Shown here: piece after piece, positions 9,373 to 15,939 of the stretch
Position numbering within the stretch: the stretch's first letter is position 1
Layout of the letters: the number at the start of each line of letters is the position of its first letter
NCBI GenBank assembly: GCA_966250335.1
Contig: CBINGZ010000017.1
Coordinates: 1-64,000 of the forward strand
Length of the DNA: 64,000 nt
DNA from: OLB7 sp966250335
Lineage (GTDB): Bacteria; Bacteroidota; Ignavibacteria; OLB7
Reading direction: 5' to 3'
The notes under the pieces: generated by a model
What the model was told of the DNA's origin: nothing
The model's input: the letters and a program-made list of their open reading frames with translations, nothing else
Database searches by the model: none
Made by a program: the position numbers and the translations under genes

Positions 9373-9446
9373 AACCCCTATGAGAGCAGGGAACCCCCAT
9401 GAGAGGGTAACCCCATGAACGCAGGGATACCCCATGAACGGGCGGG
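9373..9446. repeat. Four tandem iteron-like repeats
   Basis: Four imperfect copies of a 17-20-bp unit, core ACCCC(C/T)ATGA followed by a G-rich end, stand in a row at 9373-9391, 9392-9408, 9409-9426 and 9427-9446. They occupy the gap between the TubC-like gene and gene A of a replication module, six bases above the start codon at 9367. They could be operator or origin iterons. Confidence 0.75.
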
Positions 9447-9504
9447 AAGAATTCTTCCTGACCCCTGCGCAAAATGTGCTACAGCCGTTCGCGTTCCCCG
9501 CTTC

Positions 9505-9954
9505 TCACGCGGCTTCTTCACATCTCATGCCCGACCTGTCGACGATCGCCCGCAGTTCAAGAAGACGGTCGCGAAGTATTCCCGATCGCGCGGCATAGGA
9601 GCGTGGTCCCTGCCGGATCATCTCCAGCAACTCGGTATAGAAGCGTTCCGGTCCCACCACTTCGGTGTAGTTGTTCAGCCAAAATGACTGCCGGGGAAGG
9701 CGATCGACGTTCGTGACGAACCATGCAACCACGTCGTCGGTGTCCGGCTGCCATGCCGACGACACGGCGACCGGCCGACCGCCGAGAACACGTTCACCAC
9801 ACACGGCGACAAGCTCTTGTTTATGGCGGTGGATCTCCCGCATCAACGACGCGGTGACGGCTCCCTTCGGGGCATTGATGCGCAGTTCGCGGCCGTCGGA
9901 ATCGATCACGATCCCCAGGTCACAGAAGTGAGCAATCAGTTCCGAGAGTGTCAT
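9505..9954 (-). CDS. Small protein with TubC-docking-like N-terminus, primase operon
   Basis: Residues 1-50 (MTLSELIAHFCDLGIVIDSD ... APKGAVTASLMREIHRHK, ELVAV) resemble the TubC N-terminal docking fold: a helix, a beta hairpin and an APKGALT-type turn before a second helix. This fold is known from polyketide/peptide assembly lines and also occurs in proteins beside plasmid and phage primases. The remaining 100 residues are helical and unfamiliar (VVAWFVTNVDRLPRQSFWL; RSGILRDRLLELRAIV). The start overlaps the stop of the primase-helicase gene by four bases (ATGA), so translation is probably coupled. A role as a docking partner of the primase-helicase is inferred from context only. Confidence 0.72.
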   Translation of the reverse strand: MTLSELIAHFCDLGIVIDSDGRELRINAPKGAVTASLMREIHRHKQELVAVCGERVLGGRPVAVSSAWQPDTDDVVAWFVTNVDRLPRQSFWLNNYTEVVGPERFYTELLEMIRQGPRSYAARSGILRDRLLELRAIVDRSGMRCEEAA

Positions 9955-12116
9955 ATCACGAACTCCTCCCGGTCGTCGCCCTCTGTTCCCGGTGTGATGG
10001 TTGTGATCGTTGTATCTGATGCATCCGACGTGACCGTTGTGACGGGGAGTTGTGCCCCTCCATCTGCCGGTGAGGTGTCTTCCGCTGCCGATGGAACGCT
10101 CGTGACTGTTGTATCGGATGTGCCAGACGTGACCGTTGTGACGGGGAGTTTGTACTTCCCACGACCGGGTGAAGCAATCTCCCCGGCGTTGACCATTCGA
10201 CGGAGCATCTGCCGAACGGCATCATAGGAGAGCCCCGTTGCTTCGGCGATCTCACGCGGGCCGAGGGAACCGCCGTCGTTCAGCAGATCCAGAATTGCCC
10301 GACGCTGTTCCGATAGTTTCACGGTCGCAACATCTCCCCGCGATGTCCAGACGCCGGTCGTCTTGTCGAACGTCACCGCAAGGCTCTGTTCATCGATATC
10401 CCGGCCCCGTGTGTGGAGTGCAACACCGTTCAGCTCCGGGGAACGCACCAGCACGAACAGCGTGTCGGCCGATCCCGTGATTCCGGTCGTGCCGGAGATG
10501 GAATCGAACGGGTCCGCATAGTTCATTTTCGTCGTGTGGTGAACGAGAAGAACGGCCACGCCGTGCTTCAGCGCGATCGACTGCAACCGGCCGAGTTCGT
10601 CGTAATCCCCGGCGTAGGTATCCTGCGATTTCCTGCGACCGCGTAGACGCTGCAACGTGTCGATAATCACCAGCCGAACATCGGGATGTGTTCGCAGGAA
10701 GGTTTCCAGGTCGTCGAACCCTCCGTCGTCGAAGCGGGCAAACGTCGTCATGAAATGGAGTCCCTCGGGTGCTGACGCACGTTCGGCGGAAAGGATCGAT
10801 TTCATTCGCTGTTGCAACCGGCGTTCGTTGTCTTCGAGTGCCAGGTAGAGGGTTCCGGCCTGTTCGGTGTCGAAGACGCCGAGAATGAGCCGACCACCGG
10901 CCACAGCCAGCGCGATATTCAGAGCCAGCCATGACTTGCCCGCCTTGGGTCGTCCGGCAAGAATCGCCAGACCGACCGGCAGCAGGTCGGGGATGATCCA
11001 TTGAGGTTCTGCGAACTCCTTGCGTTGCAGCTCACGGGCGGTGATGGAGGGGAACACCCGGCAACTCCCCGTCACATCGGTCACGCCGGTCACTTCTGCT
11101 ACATCCATCACAACGTCACGGAACGGTTGTTCGGCCATCCGACGGTTGACGGGAGTTCTGCGCGGCAGATATCCGTGTTCTCTGGCAAGATGAACGAGAG
11201 TACCGAACCCGACATGCCGTAACCGGGCGGCGATCTTGCGGGCATATTCTCCGGGCTGTTCCTCCGGCATCCATTCGGTGAGCACGGCCAGCGCGTCGGA
11301 CTCCGGCAAGGTGTTCGCAACGGCGGAGATGATCCGAACCCATGTCAGGTAGTCGGGACGTTGTCGGATGAAGGAAAGAAGCTCCCGCACGTCGTCGGGG
11401 GATGGAGTCGTGGAGAAGTGAACCGGGGAAGCCTGTGCCGTATCCTGCGGTTCCGTGACGGTGAAGTGTCCCGACGCGACACCGGAGAACAGCCGGGCAT
11501 CCGGACTCACCGTCAGGTCCGGATCATAGGAGATGAAACACAGGCGCGTAATGTCACGGCAAGCACGGTCGACATTCACGCCGTAGCAGGATTGATAATA
11601 GCCTGCCAGTTGATCGAACGTCGTTTCATGCGCGCCCGGATCGATCGACACCAGCCATTTCACCCCATGACCGGAGGGAGAAAGGAATGCCGCGTAGGTG
11701 TAAGGGTCCGACGCGATCGTTCGCCGTAGCTCCCCGGAGTCGTCAGCGTGGTCTACGTCGAAGCAGAGGAACCCGGAGTGACGGAGCAAGCCGACGGCGC
11801 GGCGTGTTCCGAACTCTCCGCTGAATGTGACGGCGGGGAGCGTCTTCTTCAGGCTGTCGTAGCGTCGTTCGGCTGCTGTCTTCGCTCCAGTTCCATTGCG
11901 GGCGATGTAAGCCGTATGCGCTTCGTTGGCGATCGTTCGCAGCCGGGTGATTTCGGTGCGGAACTCTCCGTCCCGGATGAATCGAAGGATCGCCGAGACG
12001 CTTACCGTCTCCGACGGTACCGTATCGACGACACTCCGAAACAGGGAGATAGGAACATCGGAATCACCTGTTATAGTGGCGAGTGTGGGAGACGGGGAGC
12101 GTCCTACCATGTTCAC
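9951..12116 (-). CDS. Primase-helicase fusion: VirE/BT4734-like, PriCT and RepA-like AAA_25 ATPase domains
   Basis: This 721-residue replication protein has four parts. Residues about 85-215 resemble the VirE N-terminal/BT4734 primase-polymerase fold (GFLCFDVDHAD, AFLSPSGHGVKWLVS, DITRLCFISYDPDL). Residues about 235-320 resemble a primase C-terminal helical domain (YLTWVRIISAVANTLP, GFGTLVHLAREHGY). A RecA-like hexameric helicase of the RepA/AAA_25 type follows, with Walker A AGRPKAGKS near 382 and Walker B LVIIDTLQRL near 477. A winged helix sits near 620-680 (LGPREIAEATGLSYDAVRQM), and the tail is Thr/Val-rich and repetitive. The inter-domain linker (EVTGVTDVTGS) and the tail are encoded by related GTGAC-type repeats. 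The GTG start at 12116 overlaps the upstream stop (GTGA); ATG at 12110 is an alternative. It likely drives initiation and fork opening of the integrated element. Confidence 0.87.
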   Translation of the reverse strand: MNMVGRSPSPTLATITGDSDVPISLFRSVVDTVPSETVSVSAILRFIRDGEFRTEITRLRTIANEAHTAYIARNGTGAKTAAERRYDSLKKTLPAVTFSGEFGTRRAVGLLRHSGFLCFDVDHADDSGELRRTIASDPYTYAAFLSPSGHGVKWLVSIDPGAHETTFDQLAGYYQSCYGVNVDRACRDITRLCFISYDPDLTVSPDARLFSGVASGHFTVTEPQDTAQASPVHFSTTPSPDDVRELLSFIRQRPDYLTWVRIISAVANTLPESDALAVLTEWMPEEQPGEYARKIAARLRHVGFGTLVHLAREHGYLPRRTPVNRRMAEQPFRDVVMDVAEVTGVTDVTGSCRVFPSITARELQRKEFAEPQWIIPDLLPVGLAILAGRPKAGKSWLALNIALAVAGGRLILGVFDTEQAGTLYLALEDNERRLQQRMKSILSAERASAPEGLHFMTTFARFDDGGFDDLETFLRTHPDVRLVIIDTLQRLRGRRKSQDTYAGDYDELGRLQSIALKHGVAVLLVHHTTKMNYADPFDSISGTTGITGSADTLFVLVRSPELNGVALHTRGRDIDEQSLAVTFDKTTGVWTSRGDVATVKLSEQRRAILDLLNDGGSLGPREIAEATGLSYDAVRQMLRRMVNAGEIASPGRGKYKLPVTTVTSGTSDTTVTSVPSAAEDTSPADGGAQLPVTTVTSDASDTTITTITPGTEGDDREEFVI
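10030..10052 (+). repeat. GTGAC-type site, copy A
   Basis: A 23-bp sequence beginning GTGACCGTTGTGACGGGG, inside the 3' end of the primase-helicase gene. Copy B at 10129 repeats it almost exactly; an inverted relative lies at 11062-11084. Together with upstream bases, copies A and B form a longer direct repeat of about 50 bp. Confidence 0.75.
10129..10151 (+). repeat. GTGAC-type site, copy B
   Basis: Direct copy of the site at 10030-10052, differing only in the last bases. The preceding 25 bases also match those before copy A (GTTGTATC, GATG, GACGTG). Confidence 0.75.
11062..11084 (-). repeat. GTGAC-type site, inverted copy C
   Basis: Read on the minus strand it is GTGACCGATGTGACGGGGAGTTG, one mismatch from copy A, preceded by a further GTGACCGGC unit reaching 11093. 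It encodes the linker between the primase and helicase parts and faces copies A and B about 1 kb away, so the sites bracket the helicase and winged-helix coding segment. Confidence 0.72.
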
Positions 12117-12427
12117 GCGCGCCCCCTCTTTGCAACCGGCTTCCCGGCTGATTGAAGCGCCTTATCCACATCGCTACGACGATAGAGGACGCGGCGACCG
12201 ATACGAACCGGCGTAAGCACACCGCGTTTCTCCCACACATTCAGCGTGACGGGAGAAACGCGAAGAAGTCGCCCGGTCTCCTTCCGGGAAAGAAGATCGT
12301 CCCGTTCCTCCGCTGACGGAGCGGGAAGATTGGTGAGAGCATCGGCAACCGACTTCCGAACCGAGGTGTCGATAATGTCGCGCAAGTCGGCCAGCGAGAC
12401 ATTGACAAGTAATGTGGATTCAACCAT
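12113..12427 (-). CDS. Excisionase-like helix-turn-helix protein
   Basis: This is a 104-residue protein. An N-terminal helix (LADLRDIIDTSVRKSVADAL) could mediate oligomerisation. A MerR/excisionase-type HTH_17 domain follows near residues 45-90: LLSRKETGRLLRVSPVTLNV, then W, a wing around GVLTPVRIGRRVLYRRSDV, and a basic tail. Such proteins act as excisionases, replication regulators or repressors of integrated elements. The ATG at 12427 has AAAGGAA eight bases upstream; the open frame reaches 12511 without a convincing start. Its stop overlaps the GTG start of the primase-helicase (GTGA), so the two are co-expressed. It may bind one of the nearby repeat sets, which is inference. Confidence 0.82.
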   Translation of the reverse strand: MVESTLLVNVSLADLRDIIDTSVRKSVADALTNLPAPSAEERDDLLSRKETGRLLRVSPVTLNVWEKRGVLTPVRIGRRVLYRRSDVDKALQSAGKPVAKRGRA

Positions 12428-12530
12428 ACAGCACGTTCCTTTGAATTGAAGTGAACGGCTGCAAAATTGAGGCAAGGGGAAGGCCGATACTGTTGCGCAT
12501 GTAGGGCGCAACTGTTGCGCAACACTCGAT

Positions 12531-13742
12531 CTATCCGGTTGCCTGCCTGCGAATCTCGGCCTTCTGATCCGGGGACAATCGTTTCACCAGCGAAAGAAGC
12601 ATCTGGAATAATCCTTCGCTCACCTCCTTTTTATCCCGGCTGTTGATCGACCGAAGCCCGTTATCAGTCATGTTCCCTTTCCAGAGAAGGGAACGTTGCA
12701 ACTGCTTACTCGTGAACTTCACAAGCCCGACGTCCTTCATCGCGTATAGCACTTCCACCACATCGGAATTCTTCAGTACCTGGATGAAGTTGCCTGCTTC
12801 CGGACAATCGCCGTCCTCATTGACCGTAGGCTGTTGGGGCGTGTGTGCTCGGGCTTCGACATCGGACAACGCCCGTTCGACACAATCAATAGCCTGTTTG
12901 AGAATCATTCGTGTCTGTTGAGGGGTTCCGATAGCGATTGCCCGACCTGCATACGGTCGTTGGAGCAACGCCAGAAAATCGCGTAAGAGAACCTTCCGTT
13001 CTTCAACGGGAAGGGCTCCGAGAAATTCATACAAGGTCGCGGCATCGAACGTCGGTGCTGTCTTTCCATTCCATTCAAGATCCCCCTGTCCGAACAACGT
13101 TCGCCACACGGTTCCCGCGTTGATGACATCCGGAATCTTCAGTTGCCCTTTCGTGGAATTCTCAATCTCCTGTTCAATGAAACACTCCAGCTTCTTTCGG
13201 AGCTTGTCGAAGGCTTGCCAGTTTGTTTCGCTCCAATACTTCGGGTGAAATCGATCAACCGTGATTCTCTCCACGAAGTCGAACCAACGATCATTCCATT
13301 CCCGGAATTTGCACATCAGGTCGAGCCGTGTTTGCAGGTCGACCAACTGTGCGAATGACCGCCGGTCGTCGATCTTTACCCGTATCTGTTCAAGGTGCAG
13401 ATTGGGGATTCCTTCAACCATCCGGTAGCATTTCGCCAGGTGGTCGAACAGATCAACGGAATGATGGGGAATATAGTCCTCACCGCCGAGTTTCACGCCG
13501 TCGATGAACGCTTCGGAACTGATCCAGTCGCCACAGTCGGAAGCATGGATTGCGAGTGTAGTGAAAGCAGTCTTGAGGATCGACAACCGCTTACTGCTGT
13601 CCTGAGCTAACAGCTCTTCAATCTCATCGCCCAGCAGTTGATAGAATTCATCCAGAATCGGATTGCCGTCCGACGCTCTACGGTCTGCATAGTCGAATGC
13701 GCCCGTGAAGGTCTCTCGTAACTCCTTCTCTTCTTTCTTCAT
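12531..13742 (-). CDS. Unknown 403-aa protein of the accessory element
   Basis: A soluble, mostly helical protein with no signal peptide or membrane segment, and no domain I recognise. The N-terminal half is acidic (KEEKELRETFTGAFDYADRR; DEFYQLLGDEIEELL). A central WNDRWFDFVERI / KYWSETNWQAFDKLRKKLE stretch is rich in aromatics. The last 100 residues (VVEVLYAMKDVGLVKFTSKQ ... DKKEVSEGLFQMLLSLVKRL) look like a small winged or helical C-terminal domain of the sort that ends regulatory proteins in Bacteroidota elements. It lies upstream of the HTH and primase genes on the same strand with about 100 bases between, so it may be expressed separately. The start codon has no clear ribosome-binding site. 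AT-rich DNA upstream (13743-13800) could hold its promoter. Confidence 0.75.
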   Translation of the reverse strand: MKKEEKELRETFTGAFDYADRRASDGNPILDEFYQLLGDEIEELLAQDSSKRLSILKTAFTTLAIHASDCGDWISSEAFIDGVKLGGEDYIPHHSVDLFDHLAKCYRMVEGIPNLHLEQIRVKIDDRRSFAQLVDLQTRLDLMCKFREWNDRWFDFVERITVDRFHPKYWSETNWQAFDKLRKKLECFIEQEIENSTKGQLKIPDVINAGTVWRTLFGQGDLEWNGKTAPTFDAATLYEFLGALPVEERKVLLRDFLALLQRPYAGRAIAIGTPQQTRMILKQAIDCVERALSDVEARAHTPQQPTVNEDGDCPEAGNFIQVLKNSDVVEVLYAMKDVGLVKFTSKQLQRSLLWKGNMTDNGLRSINSRDKKEVSEGLFQMLLSLVKRLSPDQKAEIRRQATG

Positions 13743-13919
13743 GCCACAATAGAGAAGTTAAATTGATAGTACGATATAAAATACCCTGCTCCGTTCCGAC
13801 CGCCTGTCCCGTCAATTCTTCCGGTGCAGGTTCATACAGATAAAGCAGAGTGAAAGAAGATACAGCAGGACGACTGCGGGAGGCAATGGGGAGAGGACTT
13901 AGCAAATGGTAAATGAAAA

Positions 13920-13952
13920 TCCCGGAGCACCAACGTAAGGTTGGGTCCGGGA
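13920..13952 (-). terminator. Intrinsic terminator of the 246-aa gene
   Basis: The minus strand reads TCCCGGA, a CCAAC/GTTGG inner helix, then TCCGGGA and ATTTTCATTT. A strong two-part hairpin with a T-rich tail ends the transcript of the gene at 14001. A second small hairpin (GTCC TTGC GGAC) at 13961-13972 lies before it. Confidence 0.75.
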
Positions 13953-14000
13953 CTTCTGCCGTCCTTGCGGACAGTGCCGTATCCTGAATTTGGAGCGATT

Positions 14001-14741
14001 CTATCCCGTTTCTCTCAACCGCTCATAGTGTTCTGCCGCATCGTACGACCACACACCCCGCGCGATTGCAACGGCTTCCTGGGCCGCATCGATCGCCCGT
14101 TCCTCTCCGAAGGAGGCAAACCGATCGATCGTCACCAGCGACCACAACGGTTTCCCGTCAACGTAGGGGATAACGTGGCGGGACCGTTCAACAACCTGCA
14201 ACCGTCCACTACCGGCAGCGTCCGGCTCGTGGCGGTAGGCGCGGCGAGCCATCGACACATACACATACGTTCGATCGTCCGGCATCGGCTCCCCGTCTCG
14301 CACGACTGGAATAGAAGCGGGAAGCTCAAGCCATGCGCGCCGTCGCCTATACTCACGGACGGTAAGCCCTATGTATCCCGGTCCGGTATCTCGATCGTTG
14401 ACGATGATCCCATACGGAGAGACGGCGAGATTCCGTTCCGGGAACATGAGTCGAAGTTCCTGAAGAGTTGTCGTGTAGGGTGTCAGGCCGTCAAACTCTG
14501 AAGCCGTGATCACGTACACGGTCGGCAATGCCTTGTCGTGCGGGAACAGCCGTTCATCGGTTCCGTCGGCGTCAATGATCTTCGCCGCAATCGCTCCCTC
14601 AATGCGGAGTGAGTCGAAGAACTCCGCCCGGTCCTCCGGGTCGTCGACATCGGCGGTTATGTCCTCTTCGGGAATCGGCAGATAATGGGGTGAATCACCG
14701 TCGCGATCGTAGGCGACGAAGAAGCGTTTCGGTGTAGGCAT
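14001..14741 (-). CDS. Unknown 246-aa protein with a repeat-rich leader
   Basis: A soluble acidic protein beginning MPTPKRFFVAYDRDGDSPHY. It contains beta-rich segments (LPTVYVITASEFDGLTPYTT; NLAVSPYGIIVNDRDTGPGY) and later an RTYVYVSMARRAYRHEP segment. No domain is recognised. The first gene next to tRNA-Val in this region, it is preceded by an unusual leader (14742-14910): a 16-bp direct repeat that overlaps the start codon, an inverted copy of its core, and an 11-bp long-range stem just upstream of the start. Regulation by an autorepressor or by leader RNA structure is therefore likely (inference). A hairpin terminator follows at 13920-13952. Confidence 0.72.
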   Translation of the reverse strand: MPTPKRFFVAYDRDGDSPHYLPIPEEDITADVDDPEDRAEFFDSLRIEGAIAAKIIDADGTDERLFPHDKALPTVYVITASEFDGLTPYTTTLQELRLMFPERNLAVSPYGIIVNDRDTGPGYIGLTVREYRRRRAWLELPASIPVVRDGEPMPDDRTYVYVSMARRAYRHEPDAAGSGRLQVVERSRHVIPYVDGKPLWSLVTIDRFASFGEERAIDAAQEAVAIARGVWSYDAAEHYERLRETG

Positions 14742-14910
14742 AACGTTTTGACGATAGGAAAGGGGGAAGCCTTGTCAGCGCCGTTATGCAGCGCCCCCAT
14801 ACCTCACGATATGAGGAGACTTCCCCCTTTGAAACAGGGGTTCATAGTCACCGCCGCGAAGGACGGTTGACGCATAACGTTTTGACGTATGGAACGTATA
14901 ACGTTATGCG
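14738..14910 (-). promoter_or_regulatory. Complex leader/operator region before the 246-aa gene
   Basis: GCATAACGTTTTGACG occurs at 14738-14753, covering the start codon, and again at 14872-14887. Its core is inverted as AACGTTATGC at 14900-14909. AAAGGGGGAAG (14759-14769) pairs perfectly with CTTCCCCCTTT (14820-14830). CCTCA/TGAGG forms a small hairpin at 14802-14816. On the minus strand the second repeat also presents an ATG in the same context, opening a 23-codon frame (MRQPSFAAVTM...) that ends at the small hairpin. A possible leader peptide with attenuation, or multiple operators, fits this layout. Confidence 0.6.
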
Positions 14911-14974
14911 TCGGCAACCAAGAGGAACGACCGGGCAGGAATCGGTGAAAACTGTCCGGCATTCTGTCCGGTGC

Positions 14975-15011
14975 AAAGAAAAACCCGCGAAATCACTAAG
15001 ATTTCGCGGGT
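14975..15011 (-). terminator. Intrinsic terminator of tRNA-Val
   Basis: A perfect 12-bp stem (ACCCGCGAAATC with GATTTCGCGGGT) and 5-base loop, followed on the minus strand by TTTTTCTTT. It lies six bases past the 3' end of the tRNA. Confidence 0.92.
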
Positions 15012-15016
15012 CTATG

Positions 15017-15090
15017 TGGGGTTAGCAGGATTCGAACCTGCGACCTCATCCATGTCAAGGATGCGCGCTAACCAACTGTGCCATAACCCC
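15017..15090 (-). tRNA. tRNA-Val (GAC)
   Basis: The minus strand folds into a complete cloverleaf: acceptor GGGGTTA pairing with TAACCCC, D-arm with AGTTGGTTAGC, anticodon stem CATCC/GGATG with loop TTGACAT (anticodon GAC), T-arm with GGTTCGAATCC, and discriminator A. The CCA end is not encoded. Its 3' end faces the accessory region that fills the window from base 1, so it is a plausible integration site, though I see no second copy of its 3' end in the window. Confidence 0.95.
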
Positions 15091-15472
15091 GTCAGGGCTG
15101 CTAATATAGCCTGATTCCGGCGCAAAATGCAAAAGGGTTTTGTTGCAGAACGTTAGAAGGGCCCTCCCCTTTCCGCGAATCCAGGCCCGAAACGCGAGGG
15201 TTATCCGGAAATCCTCCGTACGTTTGCGGGTCCTCACGTCCGGAAAGGTTAAGCCTCGGAGCGCCCCGGGTATCTGATACCAGGTATGAAATCGGGGGGC
15301 GGGGCTGCCGGAAAGCACCCCGTCGCCGGACGGAGAGAGAGGATCCTCCTTCCGTCCGCGAGGTTCCGGGGCGACCGATGCGATCGGACGCAACAAAGAT
15401 CTCGATCCCTCAGACATAAACTTCGCTGAGCATTAGATCGCTAAGCAATCAATCACTAAGCAGACAAGCACG
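15091..15472. other. 382-bp gap between tRNA-Val and the lipoprotein gene
   Basis: Besides the candidate tRNA promoter at its left end, I see no gene. A short GGTATC/GATACC palindrome lies near 15268-15282, and two CTAAGCA copies lie just upstream of the lipoprotein start. Confidence 0.5.
15103..15132 (-). promoter_or_regulatory. Candidate promoter of tRNA-Val
   Basis: The minus strand has TTGCAT, an 18-base spacer and TATATT, with the -10 ending 12 bases before the mature tRNA. The tRNA-Lys gene has a similar arrangement. Confidence 0.45.
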
Positions 15473-15925
15473 ATGAAGATCCGCAGTTTTTATCTGGGCC
15501 TTCCGTTCATCGCTCTCGCGTTCGCGGCATGCGGCGGCGACAGCGCCGACGACACGAACGTCGATACGTTGAAGACCGACACGATCCCGGCCGTTCAGCC
15601 GGTCGACACGATCCCGGCTCCGGTGGATACCGCGAAGCCGGATACGACGAGCGCCTCGACAGGCGGCGCCGCAACTCCGGGCGCCACGAGCGGCTCGGGT
15701 ACCGGCTCCTCGGCCGGCAAGAGCAGCTCGGGAAGCAAGAGCAGCGGCTCGACCAGCACCGACAAGGGCTCCGACGGTGACGGAAAGTCGACGATCCGCC
15801 GCAACACCAACCCGCCGGGAACGAGCTCGGGCGATTCCCGCACCCGCCGTGAGGGCTCGGGAGGGATCCGCCTCAACACGAACCCGTCGTCGGAGCAGGG
15901 TAGCGAGTCGCGTCCGCGCCGCTGA
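15473..15925 (+). CDS. Low-complexity lipoprotein
   Basis: This 150-residue protein has a lipoprotein signal peptide ending in LAFAAC, so Cys20 should be lipidated. The rest is disordered and made of Asp/Thr/Pro and then Ser/Gly/Lys-rich stretches. Two copies of a short basic motif (IRRNTNPPG near residue 108 and IRLNTNPSS near 133) follow, and a basic end. No enzyme or binding domain is visible. It may be a surface or periplasmic spacer or anchor. It stands alone on the plus strand and converges with the membrane glycosyltransferase gene, whose last codons hold a hairpin that could end this transcript. Confidence 0.75.
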   Translation: MKIRSFYLGLPFIALAFAACGGDSADDTNVDTLKTDTIPAVQPVDTIPAPVDTAKPDTTSASTGGAATPGATSGSGTGSSAGKSSSGSKSSGSTSTDKGSDGDGKSTIRRNTNPPGTSSGDSRTRREGSGGIRLNTNPSSEQGSESRPRR

Positions 15926-15939
15926 TCCCGCTTCCTCGA

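Noticed and set aside
8503..9435. 310-residue form of gene B
   Set aside because: Its first 125 residues are low-complexity and read through gene A; the GTG at 9060 with GGAGG is a better start.
8912..9472. Longer N-terminal form of gene A starting at 9472
   Set aside because: It would translate the four tandem repeats (9373-9446) as protein; the ATG at 9367 has a ribosome-binding site and begins the compact part.
1..15016. Tyrosine or serine integrase for the island
   Set aside because: No frame shows RxxR-type tyrosine recombinase or resolvase motifs; only a truncated IS1595 transposase is present.
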